Shown piece after piece: positions 34,857 to 43,485 of a DNA stretch of 64,000 bases. Under the pieces are notes generated by a model. The model saw only the letters and a list, made by a program, of their open reading frames with translations. It searched no databases and was not told where the DNA came from. Source of the DNA: an uncultured Clostridia bacterium (GTDB lineage Bacteria > Bacillota > Clostridia > Oscillospirales > Ruminococcaceae). The stretch is from the NCBI GenBank assembly GCA_944387315.1, contig CALXEL010000074.1, positions 1 to 64,000 of the forward strand. The letters are read 5' to 3'. The position numbers and the translations under genes are program-made. The first letter of the stretch is position 1. Each line of letters begins with the position of its first letter.

Positions 34857-36101
34857 CTAAAATTTTACAACAGTCTGGTCAAAATGGAAATGCAGAGGTA
34901 TTCCATGACGGGATGGCTGGGGGATCTCCCCGGCAATCAAAGGCAGGATATGATCCACAGCCTCTTGGGTTACATTGTTGCCTTCGGGGGTAATCCACTC
35001 CAAAGGTACTTTCTTTTCTCCGTTGGCCACCTGAGAGAGGGGAATGGTCCCTACATTGATCAGATAGGGAGAATCGGATACCCGTTCAAAAGTCATCATT
35101 ACACCGGTATTTCCCGCAAGGGCCTGTTTGACGCCTTCCTCACCGGCACGACGGGCCTCCTCAATATCGGTTTTGGAAAGAATATGGGCAGCGCACCGCT
35201 GCATTACATTGAGCTCAATGGAACGCACTTTGCAGCCGACCTTGGCGGAAATCATCTGTTCCAAGTACTTGCCGACACCGGACAGATATTTGTGACCAAA
35301 GGCGTCAACTGCACCGCTTTGGGTGGACTCGGCCACATACCGGCCATCGGCCAGCTTGACCCCTTCCGAGACTGCTACAACTACACTGTCCTGTTTGTCC
35401 AGTTCTTTTCTTAGATCAGAAAGGAACTGCTCCGGATCAAAGGGAACCTCAGGAAGGTAGATGAGCTGGGGAGCCTTGCTTCCATGGAGACGTGCCAGAG
35501 CGGAGGCGGCAGTGAGCCAGCCGGCGTTTCGTCCCATAATCTCCACTACATTGACCGACTTGACCGGGTAGACCTGGGCGTCGCATACAATCTCCTGAAG
35601 GGTGGCGGCAATGTATTTGGCGGCGGAGCCAAATCCCGGGCAGTGGTCAGTTCCCACAAGGTCGTTGTCAATGGTTTTAGGAATGCCGATGACCTTGATA
35701 TCCTCTCCGGCTTCCCGGCAGAACTGGGCCATTTTATCTGCGGTATCCATCGAGTCATTTCCGCCGATGTACAGAAAATAGCCAATATCCAGGGCCCGGA
35801 ATACGTCCAATATGGCCTGGTATTTTTCCCGTCCATCAGCCAGAGAGGGCATTTTTAACCGGCAGGAACCCAATGCGGAGGAAGGGGTGCCTTCCAGCAA
35901 ACGAAAATCATCCGCGCTGTGAAACTGGGTGTCCAAACGAATCAGACGATGGTCTAAAATCCCCTGAATTCCATTGAGAGCGCCATATACTATACCGATT
36001 TCAGGATGGCGCATACACTCTGCGATAACCCCAGCTAAGCTGGCGTTAATGGCAGTAGTGGGTCCGCCGGACTGTGCTACCAAAAGATTTCGAGCAGCCA
36101 C
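34857..36101 (-). CDS. pfp: Pyrophosphate-dependent 6-phosphofructokinase
   Basis: 414 residues. Catalyses phosphorylation of fructose-6-phosphate; motif use points to PPi as donor. GGNDSMDTADKM replaces the GGDGS loop of ATP enzymes, and PKTIDNDLVGTDHCPGFGSAAKY carries the T-I-D-N-D base and typical PPi-type residues; MGRNAGWLTAA and YLPEVPFD are further PFP segments. GTG 36101 follows AAGGAG by 7 bases; the longer frame continues into the promoter. First gene of the unit with DUF2284. Confidence 0.9.
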   Translation of the reverse strand: MAARNLLVAQSGGPTTAINASLAGVIAECMRHPEIGIVYGALNGIQGILDHRLIRLDTQFHSADDFRLLEGTPSSALGSCRLKMPSLADGREKYQAILDVFRALDIGYFLYIGGNDSMDTADKMAQFCREAGEDIKVIGIPKTIDNDLVGTDHCPGFGSAAKYIAATLQEIVCDAQVYPVKSVNVVEIMGRNAGWLTAASALARLHGSKAPQLIYLPEVPFDPEQFLSDLRKELDKQDSVVVAVSEGVKLADGRYVAESTQSGAVDAFGHKYLSGVGKYLEQMISAKVGCKVRSIELNVMQRCAAHILSKTDIEEARRAGEEGVKQALAGNTGVMMTFERVSDSPYLINVGTIPLSQVANGEKKVPLEWITPEGNNVTQEAVDHILPLIAGEIPQPSRHGIPLHFHFDQTVVKF

Positions 36102-36159
36102 AAAGAACACTCCTTTTTCTTTTATAAATTCCTTTTGACGAATTTTAGAATATGTTTTC

Positions 36160-36188
36160 ATTATAACATAGGGGCAAAGAGGGGACAA
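36160..36188 (-). promoter_or_regulatory. Promoter of the PPi-PFK operon
   Basis: On the minus strand: -35 TTGTCC (36183-36188), 17-bp spacer, -10 TATAAT (36160-36165). Confidence 0.72.
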
Positions 36189-36292
36189 TCATTTCTATGG
36201 GAAATGAGAGGAGAAAGTTCACTCTGGTCGCAGTGCCCAAAATAGGGAAGAAAGGGGAGAAAAATTTAGAAAAAAGGTCATGGCAAGAGTCG

Positions 36293-36321
36293 TTGACAAT
36301 CTTTTTTGGGGGCGGTATAAT
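36293..36321 (+). promoter_or_regulatory. Consensus promoter of the alaS T-box leader
   Basis: -35 TTGACA (36293-36298), exactly 17 bp, -10 TATAAT (36316-36321): a perfect sigma-A consensus promoter. Transcription should begin near 36328. The 36190-36290 stretch before it holds nothing else I recognise. Confidence 0.92.
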
Positions 36322-36329
36322 GTATGAGT

Positions 36330-36580
36330 AAGTGAAAATGGTTGAGATGCGATGAAGGGAATCATCTGTCCGGTTCAGATACCTCCAGAGAGGGCTGTGT
36401 TGGTGGAATCAGCCTGTAGCTGTGGGCAGAAAGCCATCCCTGAGCACTGCGGCGAGACAAGTCGTGGCGTTTGATACGTTACATCATATGAGTGGCGTCT
36501 GCCTGGCAGGCGCAAGTTGGGTGGTACCACGGAACAGATTCGGCAGCTTTCGTCCCATTGGTTGGACGAGGGCTTTTTTT
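36330..36580 (+). promoter_or_regulatory. T-box riboswitch upstream of alaS
   Basis: The leader fills the gap between promoter and alaS. The conserved stem I element AGAGAG is at 36387-36392; the T-box TGGGTGGTACCACGG is at 36518-36532; the terminator is AGCTTTCGTCC (36545-36555) with GGACGAGGGCT (36564-36574) and a seven-T run. Uncharged tRNA-Ala should bind the leader and favour the antiterminator. The specifier codon is probably GCA at 36444-36446 (in TGAGCACTGC), a tentative reading. Confidence 0.93.
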
Positions 36581-36636
36581 ATTGCCATCTGTCCTGTGCC
36601 GCCGACATCACCTGGTAAAATCAGAGAAAAGAGGAT

Positions 36637-38268
36637 GTGAATTTTATGGAGTGGACTGGTGTAAACGAACTGAGAGAACGCTTTCTGAAATTCTTTGAAA
36701 GCAAAGGCCATACCATTTTGCCTAGCGCGCCTTTGGTTCCCAAGGATGACGCAAGCCTGCTGCTGATCAACTCCGGCATGGCGCCTTTGAAAAAATACTT
36801 TATGGGATTGGAGACACCTCCCAACAAGCGGGTAACCACCTGCCAGAAATGTATTCGTACTCCTGATATTGAGCGTGTGGGAAAAACCGCCCGTCATGGC
36901 ACCTATTTTGAGATGCTGGGCAACTTCTCCTTTGGGGATTATTTCAAGAAGGATGCTACCCGCTGGGCTTGGGAGTTTATCACCCAGGATCTGAAACTGC
37001 CTGTGGACCGCCTGTGGGTTACTATTTACCTGGATGACGATGAGGCCTACAAAATTTGGACCGAGGAAGTAGGCGTAGCCCCCGAACGCATTGTCCGTCT
37101 GGGTAAGGAGGACAACTTCTGGGAGATTGGCTCTGGTCCCTGCGGCCCTTGCTCCGAGATCTATTTTGACCGTGGAGAGAAATATTCTTGTGGCAAGCCC
37201 ACCTGTGGTGTCGGCTGTGACTGTGACCGCTATGTAGAGTTCTGGAACCTGGTATTTACCCAGTTCGATTCGGATGGCAATGGGAACTACACCCCTCTGG
37301 AGCATCCCAACATTGATACCGGTATGGGTCTGGAGCGAATTGCCTGCATCATGCAGGGTGTAGAAAACCTGTTCGAGGTAGATACTGTTGCCAATATCAT
37401 GCAGCATGTCTGTGATATCGCTGGTGTAAAATACAAGGCAGGAGATGAAAAAATCGACGTATCCCTGCGTGTTATTACCGATCATATCCGCAGTACAACC
37501 ATGATGATTGGAGATGGCGTAGTTCCTTCCAATGAGGGAAGAGGCTATGTACTGCGCCGTTTGCTTCGTCGTGCTGCCCGTCATGGCCGCCTGTTGGGTA
37601 TTCATGAGCCCTTCCTGTATCAGGTGTGCCAGACTGTTATTAAGGAGAACGCCACTGCCTATCCTCAGCTGGTAGAGAATAAGGATTATATTGTCAAAGT
37701 TATCCAGATGGAGGAGGAGCGCTTCGCCAAGACCATTGACCAGGGCATGGAATTGCTCAACAGCATTATGGATCGGATTGAAACGGAAGCTGCCAAGGAT
37801 CAGCACAGAGTCATGTCCGGTGAAATTGCTTTTAAATTGTACGATACCTTTGGTTTCCCGCTGGATTTAACCCGGGAAATTGTTGCGGAGCACGCCATTG
37901 AAATCAACGAGGAAGAATTTAAACGGTTTATGGACGAGCAGAGAGAAAGGGCTCGCGCCGCTCGTGCCGCTTTGGGTGACATGGGCTGGGAAGGTGATGT
38001 GGTCTCTACCTTGCCTGGAAAGACCGAATTTGTAGGCTATGAGCAGATGGAGTGCGATGCCACAATCACAGGGATTGTAGTGGACAATCAGCTGGTAGAC
38101 GCGGTCAGCGAAGGGGAGAAGGCCATCATTGTTTTGGACCGGACTCCCTTCTACGCGGAGAGCGGCGGCCAGTGCGGTGATATGGGTGTGATCATCAGCG
38201 GCAAATGCATGTTTAAGGTTCTGGATTGTAAAAAATCCGCCACCGGCCATTTCATGCTTATTGGTTAG
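36637..38268 (+). CDS. alaS: Alanyl-tRNA synthetase, N-terminal part (ends at in-frame amber)
   Basis: 543 residues before TAG. Holds the whole class II aminoacylation domain ([69 protein letters not shown]) and the tRNA-recognition part ([20 protein letters not shown]). It continues into the beta-barrel before the editing core ([18 protein letters not shown]). It stops at HFMLIG, where homologues have Lys or Glu and continue unbroken. From family knowledge, a fragment of this size can charge tRNA-Ala but lacks the editing site. TTG-free ATG start with a good GAGGATGTGA site, directly after the T-box. Confidence 0.9.
   Translation: MNFMEWTGVNELRERFLKFFESKGHTILPSAPLVPKDDASLLLINSGMAPLKKYFMGLETPPNKRVTTCQKCIRTPDIERVGKTARHGTYFEMLGNFSFGDYFKKDATRWAWEFITQDLKLPVDRLWVTIYLDDDEAYKIWTEEVGVAPERIVRLGKEDNFWEIGSGPCGPCSEIYFDRGEKYSCGKPTCGVGCDCDRYVEFWNLVFTQFDSDGNGNYTPLEHPNIDTGMGLERIACIMQGVENLFEVDTVANIMQHVCDIAGVKYKAGDEKIDVSLRVITDHIRSTTMMIGDGVVPSNEGRGYVLRRLLRRAARHGRLLGIHEPFLYQVCQTVIKENATAYPQLVENKDYIVKVIQMEEERFAKTIDQGMELLNSIMDRIETEAAKDQHRVMSGEIAFKLYDTFGFPLDLTREIVAEHAIEINEEEFKRFMDEQRERARAARAALGDMGWEGDVVSTLPGKTEFVGYEQMECDATITGIVVDNQLVDAVSEGEKAIIVLDRTPFYAESGGQCGDMGVIISGKCMFKVLDCKKSATGHFMLIG
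38266..38268 (+). other. alaS: In-frame amber codon inside alaS
   Basis: TAG at codon 544. The frame is the same on both sides and the next codon is ATG. Lys (AAG) or Glu (GAG) is expected here from relatives; a single base change at 38266 would explain the stop. The bases before it (GCTTATTGG) offer no Shine-Dalgarno site for the following ATG. Confidence 0.85.
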
Positions 38269-39303
38269 ATGGTTTCCGGCATGATGTCGGTGGATGAGAC
38301 AGTACGCGCCTGTATTGCGGTACACCGTAGACGTGCTGTTATGCGCAATCACACCGCTTGCCATCTGTTACAGCAGGCTCTGCGTGAGGTATTGGGTAAC
38401 CATGTACACCAGGCAGGTTCTATGGTAGACAATGAAATCTGCCGTTTTGACTTCTCTCACTTCAGCGCCATGACCCCTAAGGAGCTGGATCGGGTTGAGT
38501 ATCTGGTCAATGATATGATTCTCTCCGCTTTGGATGTCAATGTATCTACCATGAGCTTGGATGAGGCCAAAGAAATGGGCGCAATGGCTCTGTTCGGCGA
38601 AAAATACGGCGATGTAGTTCGGGTTTGCAACGCTGGCGGCCGGTCTATTGAGCTGTGCGGCGGTACCCATGTAGACAACACCTCTAAAATTGGTCTGTTT
38701 AAGATTCTCAAAGAGTCTTCTGTAGCGGCTGGTGTCCGTCGAATTGAAGCGGTTACCGGACGGGGTGTGCTGCGGCTCATTGACGATACCAATGCCATGC
38801 TTTCTGATGTGGCCACCACCTTGAAGGTAGGCAGCCATGGTGAAATTCCTGCCAAAGTTTCTACAGTAGTATCCGAGCTGAAGGCGAAAGACAAAGAAAT
38901 TGAGCGACTTAATCAGAAGATCGCTGACCTCCAGGTGGATGGACTCTTTGACAACGCCCAGGAAGTTGGCCCGGTTCAAGTAATCTACGCGGTATTTACC
39001 GGCACGAAACCGGATGCTTTGCGGGCAATGGCTGACAAAATTAAGTCCAACGCTCCCCGTATGGTAGCGATTTTGGGCACCATTCAGGACGGTAAGGCAA
39101 CTTTAGCCGCCGCATGTGGCCCTGAGGCTGTAGCCAATGGCGTGCACGCTGGCAAACTGATGAAGGAAGTTACCGCTTTGGTTGGCGGTTCTGGCGGTGG
39201 TAAGCCCGACACTGCTATGGGAGGCGCTTCGGAAATCTTTAAACTGGATGAAGCTTTCGTACAAATCCCCAGTATTATTGAAAAAATGATTCAAAAGAAG
39301 TAA
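38269..39303 (+). CDS. alaS: Alanyl-tRNA synthetase, C-terminal editing and C-Ala part
   Basis: 344 residues in the same frame as the N-terminal part, directly after the amber. It has both editing metal motifs: HTACH (HxxxH) near residue 28 and CGGTH (CxxxH) near residue 130. The C-Ala oligomerisation region follows, with coiled coil (ELKAKDKEIERLNQKIADLQ) and GGSGGGKPDTAMGGA. No further stop or shift occurs, so decay has not set in. Together the two parts make 888 codons, the full family length. Whether it is made by readthrough, by restart at the ATG, or not at all cannot be told from sequence. Confidence 0.85.
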   Translation: MVSGMMSVDETVRACIAVHRRRAVMRNHTACHLLQQALREVLGNHVHQAGSMVDNEICRFDFSHFSAMTPKELDRVEYLVNDMILSALDVNVSTMSLDEAKEMGAMALFGEKYGDVVRVCNAGGRSIELCGGTHVDNTSKIGLFKILKESSVAAGVRRIEAVTGRGVLRLIDDTNAMLSDVATTLKVGSHGEIPAKVSTVVSELKAKDKEIERLNQKIADLQVDGLFDNAQEVGPVQVIYAVFTGTKPDALRAMADKIKSNAPRMVAILGTIQDGKATLAAACGPEAVANGVHAGKLMKEVTALVGGSGGGKPDTAMGGASEIFKLDEAFVQIPSIIEKMIQKK

Positions 39304-39346
39304 AATATAAGAGGAATACATCCTATAGGAGAAAGGAGGAGAGAAG

Positions 39347-39685
39347 ATGGATTGTTTGTTTTGTAAAATCGTAGCTGGAGAGATCCCGTCCAAAAAGGTC
39401 TATGAAGACGATCAAGTGCTGGCCTTTTATGACATTGCCCCTGAGGCTCCGGTACATTTTCTGGTGATCCCTAAGGAACACATTCCATCTCCCGCAGCCA
39501 TTACCGAAGAGAACAGCAAAGTAGTTGCCCATATTTTTGCGGTTATCGCACAGTTGAGCAAGGAACTGCATTTGGAACAGGGCTATCGTGTTGTTACCAA
39601 CTGTGGCCAGGACGCTGGCCAATCGGTAGGCCATCTGCATTTTCATGTACTGGCAGGCCGTTCTTTGGCTTGGCCTCCCGGCTAA
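39347..39685 (+). CDS. HIT family protein (HinT-like)
   Basis: 112 residues, the size of HinT purine nucleoside phosphoramidases. DCLFCKIVAGEIPSKKVYEDD opens the family; GQSVGHLHFHVLAGR holds the histidine triad H-x-H-x-H whose middle His is the nucleophile. AGGAGAGAAG precedes ATG. It lies 44 bp after alaS and may share its transcript; HinT homologues hydrolyse aminoacyl-adenylates in vitro, so pairing with a synthetase is apt, though this is inference. Confidence 0.92.
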   Translation: MDCLFCKIVAGEIPSKKVYEDDQVLAFYDIAPEAPVHFLVIPKEHIPSPAAITEENSKVVAHIFAVIAQLSKELHLEQGYRVVTNCGQDAGQSVGHLHFHVLAGRSLAWPPG

Positions 39686-39730
39686 TTGTAGTTGACGCAC
39701 CGCTGGAATAATTAGGAGTGAACGAATACT

Positions 39731-40273
39731 ATGGAAGAGATGTATACCCTACAGGTAGCTGGACTGACACGTCAGCTGCATATCTGCCCTGTCAATGAAA
39801 AAATGTCCATTGCGGCTTTTATTATGTTTTCAGATGTTGAGCTGACCATAGCCTGTGCCACAGAGCTGCTGAAAATCGTGCCGGAGCATGATGTTATCAT
39901 TACAGCGGAATCCAAAGGTATTCCCCTGGCCTATGAGATGTCCCGGCAGTCAGGTAAACCGTATATTCTCGCCCGTAAAAGCCAAAAGCTTTACATGAAG
40001 AGACCAGTGGCTGTGGATGTGAAATCCATTACCACAGCCCGTCAGCAGACCTTGTACCTGGATATGGACGATATGGCTGCGCTGAAGGGGAAACGGGTGC
40101 TGATTGTAGATGATGTAATCAGCACAGGTGAATCCCTCTCCGCTTTGGAGCAGCTGGTGGAGAAGGCCCAAGGTCAAATTGTAGGCCGGGCAGCTGTTCT
40201 GGCTGAAGGAGACGCGGCCAAGCGTACCGATATTCAGTTTTTGGCACCGCTGCCACTGTTCTTTCATGAATAA
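39731..40273 (+). CDS. Phosphoribosyltransferase family protein (adenine-type)
   Basis: 180 residues. The PRPP-binding loop is VLIVDDVISTGES near residue 122; IITAESKGIPLAYEMSRQSGKP and YILARKSQKLYM fit the adenine/xanthine phosphoribosyltransferase group. It probably salvages a purine base or binds one as regulator; the base is not settled by sequence. AGGAGTGA is upstream of ATG. Confidence 0.8.
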   Translation: MEEMYTLQVAGLTRQLHICPVNEKMSIAAFIMFSDVELTIACATELLKIVPEHDVIITAESKGIPLAYEMSRQSGKPYILARKSQKLYMKRPVAVDVKSITTARQQTLYLDMDDMAALKGKRVLIVDDVISTGESLSALEQLVEKAQGQIVGRAAVLAEGDAAKRTDIQFLAPLPLFFHE

Positions 40274-40323
40274 ATGTCAGGTCATTGAGGCCTGCTGACC
40301 CGACAGCCTTTGGAGGTACTTTT

Positions 40324-42417
40324 ATGAAGCGACCGCTATTTTTAGTAGGATGTTCCTATCTTACTGGGATGGCGGCCGCTTTTTATTTTGGATATGGAGC
40401 AGCCCTTGTCTGGATTGGACTGGCCACAATTGTGGCGGTATTTTGTGGTTTCTTCTTAGAGGAATCACCTTTTCGTATGGCGGCGCTGGTGGCTTTAAGC
40501 GCCAGTTGCGGCCTGGTGTGGTCCTTGCTGTTTACTCTCTGGCGGGCAGCGCCCTTGACCGCTTTGGAGGATCAAACCATTACAGTTACTGGAACGGTCA
40601 TGGAGCAAAAACGCTCTGGTACTGTGATGATCCATACAGTGGAGGGGTATCTGGAGGACTACTTTCTTTTGGGCAAGCCCATTCGGATGGAGATCCTTAC
40701 CCATAGCGATACGATGCCAAGGCCGGGGGATACCATTCAGGCGGAGATAAAGGTGACCCCATCTGTAAGCGATACAGTGTATGGGAGAAACAAACTTTCC
40801 AAGGGAATCTATCTCAGTGGCTTTGCCAATGGTGAACCGCTCTTTTTCTCTGAGCCAGTATCACCAATCTATTCTTTTATTGCCCGTTATCGTGCAAGAT
40901 TGATAGAAACGGTTCGGCGTCTGATCCCAGATTCCACTGGAGACCTTTTGGCTGCGATTCTTTATGGTGACCGCAGCCGTTTGACAGACAACCAGTATGA
41001 TACGATGGCGAAAGCAGGTCTTGCCCATGTAATCGCGATTTCAGGTCTACATCTTTCTGTAGCTACTGGTTTGCTGACCAAACTGCTGAAAACATTGCGC
41101 TTTTCTGCCAGGAAAGTTTATCTTTTCACCATTGTAGGAGGGTGGGGACTGGCAATCCTGTCTGGATTGGGGTACCCGGTGATTCGTGCCGCTATTCTTC
41201 TCACTGTTTATTATGTAGGGCTATTGATTGGCCGTCGCAGCGATTCCTTGAACTCACTGGGATTTGCTGCCATTGTCATTGGCACCTGGAATCCACTTTC
41301 AGTAGGGAATGTTTCCATGCAGCTCTCCTTTCTGTCTACCATGGGAATGCTGGTGTTTGGAGAACCCATTGAAACCCGCTTGGAGCAGTTATTGATGGGT
41401 TGGCTGCCCAAAGCTCCCAGGCTGGTAAAATCCATAAGCGGAACGCTGGCCTTTACTTTGGCGGCTCAGCTGTTGACCCTGCCTCTTGTGTATCTGTATT
41501 TTGGATACTTTTCTCTCTCCGGTTTTCTTTCCAATCCTTTGGTGCTGCCGTTGCTTCCCATCCTTCTGGGATTTGGTTATCTGGCTTCCTCTTTGGGGCT
41601 GATACCTGGTTTTGCTTTTATTGCTGGGATGGTAATGAAACCCGCGGTGTGGGGGCTGAAATTAATGGTGGTCATTGCTGATTTGGCGGCCAGGCTTCCC
41701 TTACAGATCTACTGCAATGATCTTTATCTGCTGATCTGGATGGTATCAGCGGCTGGATTCGCTTTTATTTTATGGAAAAGCAAAGCTTCCATTTTTCTGT
41801 GGAAGAGCGGTGCGGTTTTGTGGGGTATTTCCCTGATGATCGCCTTGATCACCTGGAAGTTGGCCATGTTGGATACAGTGCGGCTGGTTTCCTATGGGGA
41901 AAGTGGTGCTCTTTTGATGGTTCGGGGAAATCGTTGTGTCATTGTAGGTACGGACCCGCAGGAGGATATTTTGCTGGATGAACTGGACCGGCATGGAATC
42001 CGACAGGTGGATCTTCTGATCTTGCCGGATCAAACTTTTACCCAGGGTGACGCGGCGGCCAAACTGATATTGGCTTATCAACCAGTAAATCTGGTGGCTC
42101 CCGACGACCCGGCGTGTCAATCCTATTTGAGTGCGGTAGCTACCGGGGAGTTGCGCGTGCTTTCACCAATGGATTTGGAGATGCTGGGTGGTATTCGGGC
42201 ACGTTTGGAACCAGGCATGGGGATGGATATTAAAATAGGCGAGACCAACCTCTTAAAATTTTTTGATATCTATGGTATAATAGAGCCTGTTTCTGATAAG
42301 GTAACCGGTGTAATTGAGAGTGATGGCAGTATAAAAATAGCACAGCCCAGGGACATCTGCCGTTTTCGGCAGCTTAGTTCGGACAAAGCGCAAATGATTG
42401 TTCGTTTCACGCAATAG
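40324..42417 (+). CDS. ComEC/Rec2-like competence membrane protein with degenerate C-terminal domain
   Basis: 697 residues. Order: two to three N-terminal helices, a DUF4131-like OB region (TVTGTVMEQKRSGTVMIHTVEG, about 75-140), then the Competence domain with about eight helices including HVIAISGLHLSVATGLL and GYPVIRAAILLTVYYVGLL. The C-terminal 180 residues have the position of the metallo-beta-lactamase domain, but instead of the T-H-x-H-x-D-H motif reads LLILPDQTFTQGDAA. It probably forms the DNA uptake channel but has no metal site. The start ATG follows GGAGG; the longer frame is discarded. Confidence 0.85.
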   Translation: MKRPLFLVGCSYLTGMAAAFYFGYGAALVWIGLATIVAVFCGFFLEESPFRMAALVALSASCGLVWSLLFTLWRAAPLTALEDQTITVTGTVMEQKRSGTVMIHTVEGYLEDYFLLGKPIRMEILTHSDTMPRPGDTIQAEIKVTPSVSDTVYGRNKLSKGIYLSGFANGEPLFFSEPVSPIYSFIARYRARLIETVRRLIPDSTGDLLAAILYGDRSRLTDNQYDTMAKAGLAHVIAISGLHLSVATGLLTKLLKTLRFSARKVYLFTIVGGWGLAILSGLGYPVIRAAILLTVYYVGLLIGRRSDSLNSLGFAAIVIGTWNPLSVGNVSMQLSFLSTMGMLVFGEPIETRLEQLLMGWLPKAPRLVKSISGTLAFTLAAQLLTLPLVYLYFGYFSLSGFLSNPLVLPLLPILLGFGYLASSLGLIPGFAFIAGMVMKPAVWGLKLMVVIADLAARLPLQIYCNDLYLLIWMVSAAGFAFILWKSKASIFLWKSGAVLWGISLMIALITWKLAMLDTVRLVSYGESGALLMVRGNRCVIVGTDPQEDILLDELDRHGIRQVDLLILPDQTFTQGDAAAKLILAYQPVNLVAPDDPACQSYLSAVATGELRVLSPMDLEMLGGIRARLEPGMGMDIKIGETNLLKFFDIYGIIEPVSDKVTGVIESDGSIKIAQPRDICRFRQLSSDKAQMIVRFTQ

Positions 42418-42429
42418 GTCGGAGGAAGT

Positions 42430-43485
42430 ATGATTTATCAAACAGAACAAGAACTGAATAAAGCCCTCCGGCAAAAAGCGATACAAAAGGTCTATCTGCT
42501 CTATGGTCAGGAGGCTTACCTAAAAGAGCAATATACAAAGGCTATTGTAAAGGAAGTAGTTGCCAGCGGAACCGAAGGGTTTAACTACAATCAATTTGAC
42601 AGCAAAAAAATGGATTACAACCAGCTGTATGACGCAGTTCTGTCCCTGCCGTTGATGAGTCCTGGCCGTTGTGTGTTGGTGGATGACCTGGATGTAGATA
42701 AGCTCCCTGCGGGTGATTTGAAGAAGCTCCAGCAGATTATGGAGGAGACCCAGGAAGGGACAGTATTGATTTTGCGGGTGGGAACGGCGGAGTTCAACCC
42801 CAAAAAATCCTCCAAGTGCCGGGGCCTTTTGGAATTGGCGGATCGGCTGGGAGGCGTTATCTGTCTGGATACCCGCAAAGAGGGTGCTTTGGTCCAGACC
42901 ATACGGACACGATGCGAAAAAGCGGGCTGCAATATAGAGAATGCTGATGCCTTGTATTTGACAGAGCGCTGTTCACCAGAGTTGCTGGTCCTCTTAGGGG
43001 AAGTGGATAAGCTGACGGCTTACTGTAAAGGACAGACCATTACACGCAAGGATATTGATTTGGTCACCACTCCAACAGTAGATGCTCAAATCTATGATCT
43101 TTCCAAGGAGATTTTAGCCAAAAATTATCAAGGGGCCATGGACAGCCTTTCCAAGCTCCTATATTTACGGGAGCCGGAAAGTAAAATCCTATTTACTTTG
43201 ACCGGTGCCTTTGTGGATCTTTACCGGGCAAAAATTGCCCGGCACAGCGGAATGGCCCAGGGGGATATTGTTCGATCCTTTGGATATCCCAAAGCTTTGG
43301 AATTTCGAGTGCGCAACGCGCTGCGGGACTGTCAAAAATATTCATTGCGCTTTTTAAAACGCTCCTTGGAAATTTTGGCTGATGGGGATTATGAGATGAA
43401 AAGCAGCCGAATGGATAGCCGTACTATTTTGGAGCGATCTATTACTGAAATTTTTATAGCACTGCAAGAAGAGGGAAGACATTGA
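42430..43485 (+). CDS. holA: DNA polymerase III subunit delta HolA
   Basis: 351 residues. Clamp-loader delta subunit that opens the sliding clamp. YLLYGQEAYLKEQYTKAIV opens the fold; FNYNQFDSKKMDY, LSLPLMSPGRCVLVDDLD and LRNA-like C-terminal helices (FRVRNALRDCQKYSLRFLKRSLEILADGDYEMKSS) match the family. No Walker A lysine, as expected. It sits after comEC, the common Firmicute order (comEC-holA). Its stop overlaps rnmV by 4 bases. Confidence 0.92.
   Translation: MIYQTEQELNKALRQKAIQKVYLLYGQEAYLKEQYTKAIVKEVVASGTEGFNYNQFDSKKMDYNQLYDAVLSLPLMSPGRCVLVDDLDVDKLPAGDLKKLQQIMEETQEGTVLILRVGTAEFNPKKSSKCRGLLELADRLGGVICLDTRKEGALVQTIRTRCEKAGCNIENADALYLTERCSPELLVLLGEVDKLTAYCKGQTITRKDIDLVTTPTVDAQIYDLSKEILAKNYQGAMDSLSKLLYLREPESKILFTLTGAFVDLYRAKIARHSGMAQGDIVRSFGYPKALEFRVRNALRDCQKYSLRFLKRSLEILADGDYEMKSSRMDSRTILERSITEIFIALQEEGRH

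Noticed and set aside
36484-37806. 440-codon open frame antisense to alaS
   Set aside because: No ribosome site, shadow of a strongly biased coding strand, and covers T-box sequence.
38266-38268. TAG read as a sense codon throughout this genome
   Set aside because: Many intact genes in the window end in TAG right before neighbours or terminators, so general reassignment is not supported.
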